Shown piece after piece: positions 18,844-28,404 of a stretch of DNA of 64,000 nt. Position 1 is the stretch's first letter. Each line of letters opens with the position of its first letter. Below the pieces are notes generated by a model. It worked only from the letters and a program-made list of their open reading frames with translations. It searched no databases and was not told where the DNA came from. A program made the position numbers and the translations under genes. This stretch comes from Sphingomonas paeninsulae (GTDB lineage Bacteria > Pseudomonadota > Alphaproteobacteria > Sphingomonadales > Sphingomonadaceae), in assembly GCF_003660165.1 (NCBI RefSeq), contig NZ_CP032829.1, forward strand, positions 2,059,001-2,123,000. The letters run 5' to 3'.

Positions 18844-20665
18844 CGGGCTTCGTCGTCCCCTCGCGCGAGGAATCGATGGTGCGCCTGATGCGTGGCTATA
18901 CACGCGTCGCCAAATTCGCGCGCGATCTGCCCTATACGACCGCCGACAGACTGGAGGAGCGGGCCATCGACGCTGGCGACCGGCCGTTCATCCTCTTTGA
19001 GGAACAGTCGATCAGCTATGCCGAGATGAACGCACGCGCCAACCGCGTGGCACATGCGGCTGTGGCGACGGGATTGGGCAAGGGCGACGTGGTTGCGCTG
19101 TTGATGCTCAACCGTCCGGAGTTCGTGATGATTTGGCTGGGGCTTGCGAAGGCGGGCATCGTGACGGCACTCGTCAACACGACCGCGACCGACGATATTC
19201 TCGGTCATGCTTTGCGTCAGGTTGGTGCCAAGGCGCTGATTGTTGGGTCCGAACTTGCCGATGCGGTTGCTGGAATGCCAGTCGGTAGCTTGCCCGATCT
19301 GGTTTTCGAACAGTCCGAAACCGGTGCCGATCGCTCAGCGAACGGCTGGCGCGATTTCAATACGGAAATGAATTTGGCCTCGCCTGCTAACCTCGATCCG
19401 GTGACCAGAGCCGGTGTTGTGATGGCCGACCCTCTCTATCTAATTTTTACATCGGGCACGACCGGGCTGCCGAAGGCCGCCAAGATGAGCCACATGCGTT
19501 TCCTGAACGCGGGCGAGATGATGACCGGACTGATGGAGTTCGGTGCCGATGACACGATGTATTGCGTGCTGCCGCTTTATCACGGAGCGGGGGCATGGTG
19601 GTGCCTTCGGTTGCTTTGGCAACCGGACGGCCGTTCGTGTTGCGGCGAAAGTTCAGTCGCACCGCTTTTTGGCAGGACGTACGGCGGCATAACATTACCG
19701 CATTCTACTATATTGGAGAGGTCGTACGTTACCTGATGGCGACTCCCCCAGCGCCGGACGATCGCAACCATAATTTACGTGTGATGACCGGTGCGGGGCT
19801 GAAGCCCGATGTCTGGGCCGCTTTCATGGAGAGGTTCGGCGTCAGCAACGTCATCGAGGGGCTGGGATCGACCGAGGCGAACTACGGCATCACCAATGTC
19901 GATAACCGGATCGGATCGGTCGGGCGACTACCCTATCCGAAGGCCACCAACATCCGCATCCTGAAGTACGACGTCGAGCGCGGCGAGCATGTTCAGGACG
20001 CGGCAGGCAAGCATGTGGAGTCCGGGCCCCATGAAGCCGGAGAGATCGTCGCCGAGGTGCTTGATGGCACCGGGGTTGGTGGTTTTTTCGAGGGATATAC
20101 GTCCACTGAGGCAACCGAGGCCAAATTGATCCGTAACCTGTTTACGCCGGGTGATTGCTGGTTCCGATCGGGGGATCTCGTGCGTTTCGACGAGGATGAT
20201 TATTTCTTCTTCGTCGACCGGGTCGGCGATACTTTTCGGTGGAAGGGTGAGAACGTGTCGACGGCGGAGGTCGAGACGATCCTGTCGGCGTTCGAGGGGC
20301 CGTCGGTCGTTAACGTCTATGGTGTGAGCATTCCGGCGACGGAGGGGAGAGCCGGGATGGTCGCGCTGACTTATCCCGATGGCGTCGCGTTCGATCCCAA
20401 AGGATTTTATCGTTTCGCACAGTCCCATTTGGCCCATTATGCGGTGCCGCTGTTCGTGCGACTGACCTCGGTCGCGGACATGACCACCACTTTCAAACTG
20501 CGTAAGGTCGAGTCTCAGCACGAAGGCTATGATCCCGTTGCCACCGGTGGTGACCCGCTGTTCGTCGCTGATACCGAGGCGGGAAGCTACGTCCCACTCA
20601 CCACCCAGTCACTCGATCGATTGAAGATACTGCCCTTCCAAGGAGCTGAAGCTCATGCACGTTGA
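18840..20665 (+). CDS. acyl-CoA synthetase (AMP-forming, long-chain/FATP-like), split by a frameshift
   Basis: The first frame has the AMP-binding P-loop FTSGTTGLPKAAKMSH and runs to CVLPLYHGAG. The second frame resumes with MVVPSVALATGRPF, then GLGSTEANYG and the motif DRVGDTFRWKGENV that binds the adenylate ribose and catalytic region. One extra G in the run 19589-19593 joins them as YHGAGGMVVPSV and gives 608 residues, the normal length of very-long-chain/bile-acid-type synthetases. It would activate a carboxylic acid to its CoA thioester using ATP, the entry point for the acyl-CoA dehydrogenases just downstream. It overlaps the hydrolase upstream by 4 bases and the dehydrogenase downstream by 11. 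Confidence 0.87.
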
Positions 20666-21829
20666 TTTCACCCCCGAACAAAAGGCATTGCGCGCCGAAT
20701 TTCGCGCCTATCTCGACGGTATCATGACTCCCAAAGTCCGTGCCGCGACGCTCAATGCGGAAAGCGGTCCAGCCTATCGCGGAGTGATCCGCCAGATGGG
20801 CAGGGACGGCTGGCTGACGCCAGGCTGGCCGGTCGAATATGGTGGTCGCGGCCTTGATCCGTTGACGCAGAAAATTCTGCTCGAAGAGCTGGTGTTGGCC
20901 GATGCTCCATTTCCATTCGTCACGGTCAATACGGTTGGCCCTGCTCTCATGCGGCTCGGCACCGATGCACAGAAAAGCGATATTCTGCCAAGGATTGCCA
21001 GCGGCGACCTGATCTTTGCGATCGGCTATTCCGAACCCAGTGCTGGAACCGATCTCGCCAATCTGAAGACGAGCGCTGTGCGCGACGGCGACGATTATGT
21101 CGTCAATGGGCAGAAGATATTCACCAGCGGGGCAGAGGGGGCAGACTTCGTCTTCCTCGCGGTCCGCACCGATTCGGATGCGCCTCCGCATAAGGGCATC
21201 ACCATCCTGATGATGGATGCAAAACTGCCGGGTTTCTCCGTCACGCCGATCTGGACGGTTGGGGGCTTCCGCACCAACGTCACCTATTACGAGGACGTGC
21301 GTGTTCCCGCCGACATGGTCATTGGTCAGGTCAACGGTGGTTGGAAATTGATTGCCGAACAGCTTAACCACGAACGCATCGGCCTTGCCGCGCTGACTTA
21401 TGGCGCGAACGGCTGTTTCGATCAGGTGGTAGACTGGGCACGCGGAACTGCAGCGGGGGCGACGGCAAGCTCGTCGATGTGCCTTGGGTGCAAACTGCGC
21501 TGGGTGAAGCCTATGCAACACTCCGTGCGGTCGGCGTGATGGGCAATCGTGTTGCGGCGGAGGTGGCGCATGGATCGACCCGCGCCGATCTTGCCAGTGG
21601 CCTGAAGGTTTTTGGCACCGAGGGTGTGATCAAGGTCATGCGTCTGTTGCTCGACGTGCTTGGCCCCGTCGGCCTGGTGCGTGACGGATCGCCGGGAGCA
21701 GTGTTGCGTGGGCGGATCGAGCGTGAATATCGGAAGTGCCAGATCAACACATTTGGCGGTGGCACAGCCGAGGTGCTGCGCGATATGGTGGCACAAATCG
21801 GCCTCGGTATGCCAAGGGCGGCGCGCTGA
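20655..21829 (+). CDS. acyl-CoA dehydrogenase, catalytic subunit type (ChsE2/FadE29-like), split by a frameshift
   Basis: The N-terminal frame has the FAD-contact motifs IGYSEPSAGTDL and GQKIFTSGA, and ends soon after LNHERIGLA. The second frame continues with GDGKLVDVPW and ends INTFGGGTAEVLRDM. Adding one G to the run 21455-21459 restores a 391-residue protein. The Glu in NHERIGLA lies at the helix-G position used as catalytic base in isovaleryl-CoA-type dehydrogenases, while the alternative C-terminal Glu position reads GGGT. It should introduce a 2,3 double bond, probably as the active half of a heteromer with the product at 22777. The stop overlaps the MaoC-DUF35 start as TGATG. Confidence 0.86.
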
Positions 21830-22767
21830 TGGCCGAGCTTCTCGAACAGGCACGCGCATGGGTTGGGCGTGCGGCAAACACACCATCCGTCGCCCGCGAC
21901 GCCGTTAACCTGCCAATGATCCGCCGCTGGTGCGAGGCGATGGGTGAGACCAATCCGATCTATTATGACGATGCTGCGGCGCGGGCGGCGGGGCATCCGG
22001 GTATCGTGGCTCCGCCTGCGATGCTCGACGTGTGGGCGATGGCACCCTATCGGCCCGGCGGCCGAACCTCCGAAGAGAATATGCCGGTCCTCAATCTGTT
22101 CGATGCGGCTGGCTATACTGGTGTCGTCGCGACCAACGTAAAGCAACATTATGCGCGTTATCTGCGCATCGGCGATGTGGTCACTTCAACACCCAGCGTC
22201 GCGGACGTTTCGGACGAAAAGCGTACCGGGCTGGGGATCGGTCACTTCGTCACATTGGCCTATGACTTCACCAATCAGGATGGCGATGCGCTCGGTTCGA
22301 TGACGTTTCGGGTGCTGAAGTTCAAACCGAATCTCGCCCAGCCAAAGCTTGTCGAACCCACGGATACGGACGGCCCCGTTGTCGCGCATCCTCGACCTGC
22401 GATCACTCATGACAACGCATTTTTCTGGGAAGGGCTGTCCAATCGCAAGCTGCTCTTTCAGTCATTCGGTGGTCGCTTGCGTCACCCGCCGGGGCCGATG
22501 GACCCGGTAACCGGGTCGCTCGAATTCGACATTGTGGAGGCCAGCGGTCGCGGCACTATCCACAGCTTCGTTGTCGTGCATCAGCCGAGAATGCCGGGCT
22601 TTGAATACCCACTCCCTGTGGTGCTGGTCGAACTGGAGGAAGGCGTCCGCATCGTTGCCAATATGATCGACGCCAAGCCCGAAGACGTCGCCATTGGCCG
22701 TGCGGTCACCGTCGATTTCGTCGAGGTCGAGCCCGACTATGTGCTCCCTGCTTTCCGTCTCGCCTAA
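21829..22767 (+). CDS. MaoC-like dehydratase fused to DUF35 OB-fold domain (ChsH2-like)
   Basis: The start is ATG 21829, overlapping the upstream stop, giving 312 residues. Residues 1-170 form a MaoC/FAS1-DH-type hot-dog domain (MGETNPIYYDD, VAPPAML, VVATNVKQHYARYLRIGD). Residues 200-312 form a DUF35-type domain (FWEGLSNRKLLFQSFGGRL, HPPGPMDPVTG, VEVEPDYVLPAFRL). This is the architecture of mycobacterial ChsH2, which pairs with ChsH1 as an enoyl-CoA hydratase and uses DUF35 to dock the Ltp2 aldolase. The zinc-ribbon cysteines typical of many DUF35 proteins are absent. Small MaoC and Ltp2-like genes follow two genes downstream, which supports the same complex. Confidence 0.85.
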   Translation: MAELLEQARAWVGRAANTPSVARDAVNLPMIRRWCEAMGETNPIYYDDAAARAAGHPGIVAPPAMLDVWAMAPYRPGGRTSEENMPVLNLFDAAGYTGVVATNVKQHYARYLRIGDVVTSTPSVADVSDEKRTGLGIGHFVTLAYDFTNQDGDALGSMTFRVLKFKPNLAQPKLVEPTDTDGPVVAHPRPAITHDNAFFWEGLSNRKLLFQSFGGRLRHPPGPMDPVTGSLEFDIVEASGRGTIHSFVVVHQPRMPGFEYPLPVVLVELEEGVRIVANMIDAKPEDVAIGRAVTVDFVEVEPDYVLPAFRLA

Positions 22768-22776
22768 GGACCGTCC

Positions 22777-23909
22777 ATGGATTTCACCCTGACAGACGAC
22801 CAGCGCGAACTGCGCGATCTCGCGGCCCGTATCCTGAGCGATGCCGTGACCGATGAGAGCCTGAAGCAATTTGCCGCCGGCACTGCATCCTACGACGCCG
22901 GGCTGTGGACAACGCTGGCGGATGCTGGCCTGCTGGGCCTCGCTATCTCGGCGGATGCCGGTGGGCTTGGTCTCGGGATGGTTGAACTTGGCCTGCTGCT
23001 CGAGGAACAGGGGCGGACGCTTGCACCGATCCCATTGACTGCGACAATCGCGCTGGGGGCGGTGGCGATCGATCGTCACGGAAGTGCTGCACAGAAAGAA
23101 ACGTGGCTGCCAAAGGTTATTGCGGGACAGTCAATAATCACCGCCGCGATCGAGGAAGTAGGCGGGATCGATGCGATGTTGCCGACCACGCGCGCTCAGT
23201 CCGATGGCAATGGCTGGCGATTGAGCGGTGCCAAGGTGGCCGTGCCCTATGGTGCGCAGGCCGCAGCGATTCTGGTTACGGCGATGACCGTAAATGGCCC
23301 GGCGCTGTTCCTTGTCGATCCAGCCGGTCCCGGCGTTCGCGTGGATCCACAGCAATCGACCAGCGGTGAGCCGCAGGCGCTTGTCACATTCGACGGCGCG
23401 ACACTAACCGGCGATGCTTTGATTGGCAGTGTTGAGGACGGTGCCGCGATTGTGAGCGATCTGGTCGGGAGGGGCAGGTTGCGCTCGCGCAGCGGCAGGT
23501 CGGTGTCGCGGCTGAGGCGCTGCGACGAACGGCGGAATATTCGAGCAACCGGATCCAGTTCGGCAAGGCGCTCGGTTCGTTTCAGGGTGTCCAGCAACGC
23601 GCGGCGGATGCCTTTATCGATGTGGAGGCGATGCGTTCAACGTCGCTGCTCGCTGCGTGGCAATTCGATGCGGGGGTCGTGCAGGCTGCCGATGTCGCGA
23701 CCGCCAAATACTGGGCGGCGATGGGCGGTCATCGTGTCGTCCATACAGCCCAGCACCTGCACGGCGGGATGGGTGCCGACGTAACCTATCCAATCCACCG
23801 ATTTTTCCTTGCGGCCACCCAGATCGGACAGGCGCTGGGCGGTGCTGCGCCGATGCTGGCGAAAATCGGCCGCGAGGTTGCGGCAGGCAATAGCGAGCCG
23901 CTCGCATGA
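22777..23909 (+). CDS. acyl-CoA dehydrogenase, non-catalytic subunit type (ChsE1/FadE28-like), split by a frameshift
   Basis: The first frame begins MDFTLTDDQRELRDLAARIL and covers the helical and beta domains. The second frame, from about 23475, reads GQVALAQRQVGVAAEALRRT, then NRIQFGKALGSFQGVQQ and HLHGGMGADVTYPIHRFF. One added G in the run 23471-23474 gives 377 residues. At the helix-G site where the partner has NHER, this protein reads RGQVAL, so the catalytic Glu is absent, matching FadE28-like subunits that only complete the FAD site of a heterotetramer. It lies 9 bases after the MaoC-DUF35 gene and overlaps the small MaoC gene by four bases. Confidence 0.83.
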
Positions 23910-24325
23910 AGGACCAGCCGATGCGCTTTAACGATATTACCCTCGGGCAAACACTTCCCGAACTCGCCATACCGATCACGGCCAGCGCCATCGTGGCGGG
24001 CGCAATCGCGACCAATGATTTCGAAAACGTCCACCACGACAAGGCGGCTGCGCTGGCGACCGGCGTACCCGACATCTTCATGAATATCCTGACGACCAAC
24101 GGTCTGGTTCAGAGATACGTTAGTGACTGGTGCGGTACGGCGGGTCGTGTCGCGAGCGTCGAAATCAAGCTCGGCGCACCTAATTTCGTTGGCGATACCA
24201 TGATGATGACAGGGCATGTCGCCAAGCGAGAAGGCAGCATCGTCGATGTGGCCGTCAGTGGCCGCAATGCCATCGGCGAGCATGTCGTCGCCACCGTTTC
24301 ACTCGATTTCGGGAGCACGAAATGA
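23906..24325 (+). CDS. small MaoC-family dehydratase (ChsH1-like)
   Basis: The 139-residue single hot-dog protein has the MaoC hydratase signature ITASAIVAGAIATNDFENVHHDKAAA, split here as ATNDFENVHHD with the catalytic Asp and His. VASVEIKLGAPNFVGDTM follows. Length and single-domain form fit ChsH1, which alone is inactive and forms a heteromer with ChsH2. ATG 23906 overlaps the preceding stop; an internal ATG at 23921 is an alternative start. Expected role: hydration of the 2-enoyl-CoA made by the two dehydrogenases. The next gene, the Ltp2-like aldolase, overlaps by four bases. Confidence 0.85.
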   Translation: MKDQPMRFNDITLGQTLPELAIPITASAIVAGAIATNDFENVHHDKAAALATGVPDIFMNILTTNGLVQRYVSDWCGTAGRVASVEIKLGAPNFVGDTMMMTGHVAKREGSIVDVAVSGRNAIGEHVVATVSLDFGSTK

Positions 24326-25494
24326 CCGATGCACTGTCCGGCAAGGCTGCCATCGTCGGCATCGGCGCTACTGAATTCTCAAAGAACAGCGGTCGGTCGG
24401 AGTTGCGGCTCGCGGTCGAGGCCATCACTTCTGCGCTCGAGGATGCGGGCATCGATCGAGAGGAGGTTGACGGTCTTTGCACCTATACGATGGACAATAA
24501 CCCGGAGATCGAGGTTTTTCGCAACATCGGCGGACGGCAACTGAAGTTTTTTAGCCGGGTTCATTATGGCGGCGGCGCTGCCTGTGCCCCGGTGATGCAG
24601 GCGGCTATGGCGGTCGCGACCGGCGTTGCCGAAGTCGTGGTTTGCTATCGCGCCATGAACGAGCGTTCGCAATATCGCTTTGGCAGCGGCTATACTCCAC
24701 CGCCGGTCCCGAACGCGGAGTCCGCTCATTATGGCTATTATGTACCGTTCGGATTGGTATCGCCCGCGTCTTGGGTGGCGATGGCAGCACAGCGCTATAT
24801 GTACGAAACCGGCGCGACATCGGAGGATTTCGGTCGCGTTTCGGTTGCGTGTCGCCGCCATGCTGCCAACAATCCGAAGGCATGGTTTTACCAGCGGCCG
24901 ATCACTCTGGACGATCATCAGGCGTCTCGCTGGATCGTAGAACCTCTCCATCTGCTCGATTGCTGTCAGGAATCGGACGGTGCGCAGGCGATTGTGGTGA
25001 CCAGTGCAGCGCGGGCCGCCAAGCTCCGTCAGCCGCCAGCAATTATCCGTGCGGCTGCACAAGGAGCGGCGGATGACCAGCAGATGATGACCAGTTACTA
25101 TCGCCCGGATATCTCGCGATTGTCGGAGATGGATCTGGTCGCGGAACAGCTTTACGCGCAGGCGGGCGTCGGCCCCGATGCGATCCGTACTGCCACCCTC
25201 TACGATCACTTTTCGCCATTCGTACTCCCGCAGCTCGAGGCGTTTGGCTTTGCTGGACGAGGGCAGGCGAAGGACTTTGTGCGCGAGGGTAGTCTGGAGA
25301 TCGGTGGACGATTGCCGGTCAATACCAATGGCGGTCAGTTGGGCGAGGCTTATATCCACGGCATGAATGGCATTGCCGAGGGTGTCCGGCAGGTGCGTGG
25401 TACGTCGGTCAACCAGGTGCCCGGCGATGGCCTGGTCCTTGTTACTGCGGGGACGGGCGTACCGACCAGTGGTCTGATCCTCGGGGCTGCCTGA
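24322..25494 (+). CDS. thiolase-superfamily lipid-transfer protein, Ltp2-like (retro-aldolase candidate)
   Basis: The 390-residue protein has thiolase-fold features without acetyl-CoA acetyltransferase detail: AAIVGIGATEFSK at the N-terminus, HYGGGAACAPVMQAAMAVATG, DGAQAIVVTSA, TLYDHFSPFVLPQLEAFG, and the C-terminal LPVNTNGGQLGEAYIHGMNG. This is the pattern of Ltp2, which cleaves a tertiary beta-hydroxyacyl-CoA by retro-aldol reaction and needs the ChsH2 DUF35 domain. Position directly after the ChsH1/ChsH2-like genes supports that role. A true thiolase or SCP-x-like transferase is the alternative. It starts in a four-base overlap and its stop shares a base with the MFS gene. Confidence 0.85.
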   Translation: MTDALSGKAAIVGIGATEFSKNSGRSELRLAVEAITSALEDAGIDREEVDGLCTYTMDNNPEIEVFRNIGGRQLKFFSRVHYGGGAACAPVMQAAMAVATGVAEVVVCYRAMNERSQYRFGSGYTPPPVPNAESAHYGYYVPFGLVSPASWVAMAAQRYMYETGATSEDFGRVSVACRRHAANNPKAWFYQRPITLDDHQASRWIVEPLHLLDCCQESDGAQAIVVTSAARAAKLRQPPAIIRAAAQGAADDQQMMTSYYRPDISRLSEMDLVAEQLYAQAGVGPDAIRTATLYDHFSPFVLPQLEAFGFAGRGQAKDFVREGSLEIGGRLPVNTNGGQLGEAYIHGMNGIAEGVRQVRGTSVNQVPGDGLVLVTAGTGVPTSGLILGAA

Positions 25495-26678
25495 TGCTGC
25501 GCGATCGGATGCTGCTCGTTGCACTGATGCTCGGATCGGCAACGACGGCGCTGGTGCTGGTCGTGCTCATTCCGGTATTGCCGATGCTGGCGGCGTCGTT
25601 CGGTGGTGGCTCGAAAGGAGCCGCACTTTCGCAGGCGGTGATGACCGCTCCCGCCCTTGGCCTGATTACCGGCGGATTTATCAGTGCCGTGGCAATCAAG
25701 GCGCTTGGCGCACGTACCCTGCTGATTATCGGACTGGCGCTCTACGGTTTGGTGGGTTCTGCCGGTCTTTACCTGTCGGGCTCGCCGTCGTTGCTCGGTT
25801 CAAGATTTCTGCTGGGCGTCAGTGCATCATTCGTTGGGATTTCTGCGACCGCTTTGATCGCCGCGCTTTATGCGCCGGATGCGAGGGCGCGATTGCTGGG
25901 GTTTAAGGGGGCGCTGGGTTCGGTCGGCGGCATTATAGGTATTTTGATCGGTGGTGAACTCGGCTCGATCGGTGGTTGGCGGCTTCCCTTTGCGGTCTAT
26001 CTGGTAAGCTGGGTACTCCTTGCATTGGTCCTGCTTGGCCCCCGCGTTCAGGTCAAAGCCCCAGAGCGTATCGTGACTGTGGGCACCGGAAGATTACGCG
26101 TGTTGTGGCCGTTTTACGTGATGATCGTCGCGTTCGGTGTCGTGCTGATGATGACGAATACCCAATTGTCGTTTCTGCTTGCTGAGATCGGGGTGAATGC
26201 TCCCTCGGCAGTGGGACGCATTGCGGTGATGGCATCGGTTGGGGCGACGATCGGCGGGTTAAGCTATGGTTTTGTTCGGGCGCGCCTTTCATCGGGACAA
26301 TGTTTTGTGCTGGTGTTCGCGATCTGGACGGCGGGGCTTTCTATTCTCGGCTTTGCGCATGTACCGCAGACGGCCGTGATAGGCTGTGTCGTAACCGGTG
26401 CCGCAACGGGGCTTTTCCTGCCTCATATGGTGACCACGCTTGCTGCCGCAGCCGATGACGGTGTTCGCGATCGGGCAATCGCGATGTTTTACTCGGCGAT
26501 ATTTCTCGGCGATTTCCTGAACCCACTGGTGGTGGAACCGATCAGCGAACAGCTCACGCGGCACGGTGCATTTCGGGCGGTCGCGGTTTTCACATTCATT
26601 GCGATGATCGTCGCCGCGCTGGGCCGTTTTGGCCGGGCAGGGCGGCAAAATAAGGACTATGCCAATGGCGCACTATGA
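25494..26678 (+). CDS. MFS transporter, 12 transmembrane segments
   Basis: The 394-residue protein is almost entirely hydrophobic helices (for example LVVLIPVLPMLAASFGGG at the first helix) with a GALGSVGGIIGILIGGELG segment in the middle. The pattern fits Major Facilitator Superfamily permeases. It has no recognisable substrate motif. Embedded between the Ltp2-like gene (one-base overlap) and the amidohydrolase, it should move the operon's substrate or a released by-product across the inner membrane. No separate ribosome site is needed given the TGATG junction. Confidence 0.83.
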   Translation: MLRDRMLLVALMLGSATTALVLVVLIPVLPMLAASFGGGSKGAALSQAVMTAPALGLITGGFISAVAIKALGARTLLIIGLALYGLVGSAGLYLSGSPSLLGSRFLLGVSASFVGISATALIAALYAPDARARLLGFKGALGSVGGIIGILIGGELGSIGGWRLPFAVYLVSWVLLALVLLGPRVQVKAPERIVTVGTGRLRVLWPFYVMIVAFGVVLMMTNTQLSFLLAEIGVNAPSAVGRIAVMASVGATIGGLSYGFVRARLSSGQCFVLVFAIWTAGLSILGFAHVPQTAVIGCVVTGAATGLFLPHMVTTLAAAADDGVRDRAIAMFYSAIFLGDFLNPLVVEPISEQLTRHGAFRAVAVFTFIAMIVAALGRFGRAGRQNKDYANGAL

Positions 26679-28404
26679 TCTGATTCTTCGAGGTGGACTG
26701 CTTGTCGATGGGAGCGGTGGTGAGCCGGTCCAGGGCGATCTGGCGATCAGCGATGGGCTGATCTCTGCAATCGGCGTCATCGATGGCGACGGTGAGCGTG
26801 AAATTGATGTCACAGGGCGCGTGATTACCCCCGGATTTGTCGACATTCATACCCATTATGATGGTCAGGCGATGTGGTCGGAACGGATGAACCCGTCTTC
26901 TGCCCACGGCGTCACGACGGTGGTATTGGGCAATTGCGGGGTTGGTTTTGCACCTTGTCGCGCTGCCGATCACGATCTGCTTATCAACGTGATGGAGGGT
27001 GTCGAGGATATCCCCGGCGTTGTCATGGCCGAGGGGCTGGATTGGGATTGGGAGAGTTTTCCCCAGTATCTCGATGCTCTGGACCGCCGCCGACGGGATA
27101 TCGATATCGCTGCCTATCTGCCGCACAGCCCGCTGCGCGTGTTTGCAATGGGCGCGCGTGGGGCGGAACGGGCTTCTGCCACTAAGGACGATCTCGCACT
27201 GATGCGCACATTGGCGCGGGAAGCGATCGAGGCGGGTGCGCTCGGCTTTGCAACGTCGCGAACATTTATCCACCGCACGGCCTCGGGCCTTCAGATCCCG
27301 AGTTTCGACGCGTCGAATGATGAACTGGAAGCGATCGCCATGGGCCTTTCCGATGCAGGCGGCGGAATTTTGCAAGCCGTGTTGGACGTTCCGCAACGTA
27401 GCTGGGCAGAGGAGATCGGTGCGCTGAGGGAAGTGGCACGCCGTTCTGGCCGACCGGTCACGTTCACCTTTGCGGCCCCGAATGGTGGTCCGCCGATCTG
27501 GCAGCCGGTGTTCGATATGCTCGATGATGCAAAAGCACGCGGCGAAAGCCTGAGCGCACAGATTTTTCCGCGACCGATCGGCATGATTGTCGGGCTGGAG
27601 CTTTCGACCCATCCGTTTGCACAATGTCCCGGCTTTCAGCCGATTGCCGCCTTGCCGCTTGCCGAAAAACTGGCCGCGATGCGCGATCCGGTGCTTCGCG
27701 CCCGGCTTCTGAGTGAAGCGCCGATCGAAGGGCACCCGCTGGCGGCGATGGGCCGGGCGTGGGCGTGGATGTTCCCGTTATCCGACCCACCCAATTATTC
27801 GCCTTCGGCCGATGATAGCGTGGCCGCGCGGGCCGCCCGTCTTCAGGTTTCGCCAGAAGAAGTGGTGTATGATCTGCTGCTGGAAGAAGACGGCCACGCC
27901 ATGCTCTATGTCGCGCTCGGCAATTTTCACGATGGCAAGCTCGACGTGGTCAGAGACATGATCCTCCACCCCGGCACGATACTCGGTCTCGGCGACGGCG
28001 GTGCGCATTATGGAGCGATTTGCGACGCAAGCTATCCGACGTTCATGCTTGCTTATTGGACGCGGGATCGCGGTCACGATCGAATTCCGCTGGCCCTTGC
28101 CATTCGGATGCTGGCGCATGATCCGGCGCGTGTTGTCGGGCTTGCTGATCGCGGGCTGCTGGCGGTCGGCTATAAGGCGGATGTGAATGTCATTGATCTG
28201 GACCGGCTGACGTTGTGTAAACCTATGCTTTCTTACGATCTTCCTGCGGGTGGACGACGGCTCGATCAACGGGCGGAGGGGTATGATCTGACCATAGTTT
28301 CGGGTGAAATCATTGCCGAACATGGTGTGCCGACCGCGGCGCTGCCGGGGCGGCTGGTGCGTGGAGCACAGTCGGCTCCGTCCGTTGTCGGGGTGGCGGC
28401 GTGA
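26659..28404 (+). CDS. amidohydrolase, N-acyl-D-amino-acid deacylase-like
   Basis: The start is placed at ATG 26659 behind AAGG, giving 581 residues; it overlaps the MFS gene by 20 bases. Metal-site motif DIHTHYDGQ is near residue 60, the family hallmark GNCGVGFAPC follows, and GLGDGGAHYGAICDAS near the C-terminus supplies the late Asp ligand. The metallo-beta-lactam-like beta sandwich at both ends (LILRGGLLVDGSG; VNVIDLDRL) is normal for amidohydrolase-3 enzymes. Such enzymes cleave amide, lactam or related C-N bonds, but several relatives in degradation islands have no known substrate. If the substrate carries no nitrogen, ring opening of a lactone-like intermediate is possible. The stop overlaps the GTG start of the second COQ4-like gene. 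Confidence 0.82.
   Translation: MPMAHYDLILRGGLLVDGSGGEPVQGDLAISDGLISAIGVIDGDGEREIDVTGRVITPGFVDIHTHYDGQAMWSERMNPSSAHGVTTVVLGNCGVGFAPCRAADHDLLINVMEGVEDIPGVVMAEGLDWDWESFPQYLDALDRRRRDIDIAAYLPHSPLRVFAMGARGAERASATKDDLALMRTLAREAIEAGALGFATSRTFIHRTASGLQIPSFDASNDELEAIAMGLSDAGGGILQAVLDVPQRSWAEEIGALREVARRSGRPVTFTFAAPNGGPPIWQPVFDMLDDAKARGESLSAQIFPRPIGMIVGLELSTHPFAQCPGFQPIAALPLAEKLAAMRDPVLRARLLSEAPIEGHPLAAMGRAWAWMFPLSDPPNYSPSADDSVAARAARLQVSPEEVVYDLLLEEDGHAMLYVALGNFHDGKLDVVRDMILHPGTILGLGDGGAHYGAICDASYPTFMLAYWTRDRGHDRIPLALAIRMLAHDPARVVGLADRGLLAVGYKADVNVIDLDRLTLCKPMLSYDLPAGGRRLDQRAEGYDLTIVSGEIIAEHGVPTAALPGRLVRGAQSAPSVVGVAA

Noticed and set aside
10459-23474. Programmed ribosomal frameshifting in the GMC, synthetase and dehydrogenase genes
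   Set aside because: The sites are G runs without a proper slippery heptamer or downstream structure, and seven unrelated genes show the same one-base deficit; sequence error is simpler.
24379-25542. A 387-codon open frame on the minus strand opposite the Ltp2-like gene
   Set aside because: The plus strand encodes a clear thiolase-fold protein with coupled neighbours; the antisense frame has Arg/His-rich composition and no family motif, a usual shadow in GC-rich DNA.
26596-27735. A 379-codon minus-strand frame opposite the amidohydrolase
   Set aside because: Same reasoning: no motif, basic composition, and a confident gene on the other strand.
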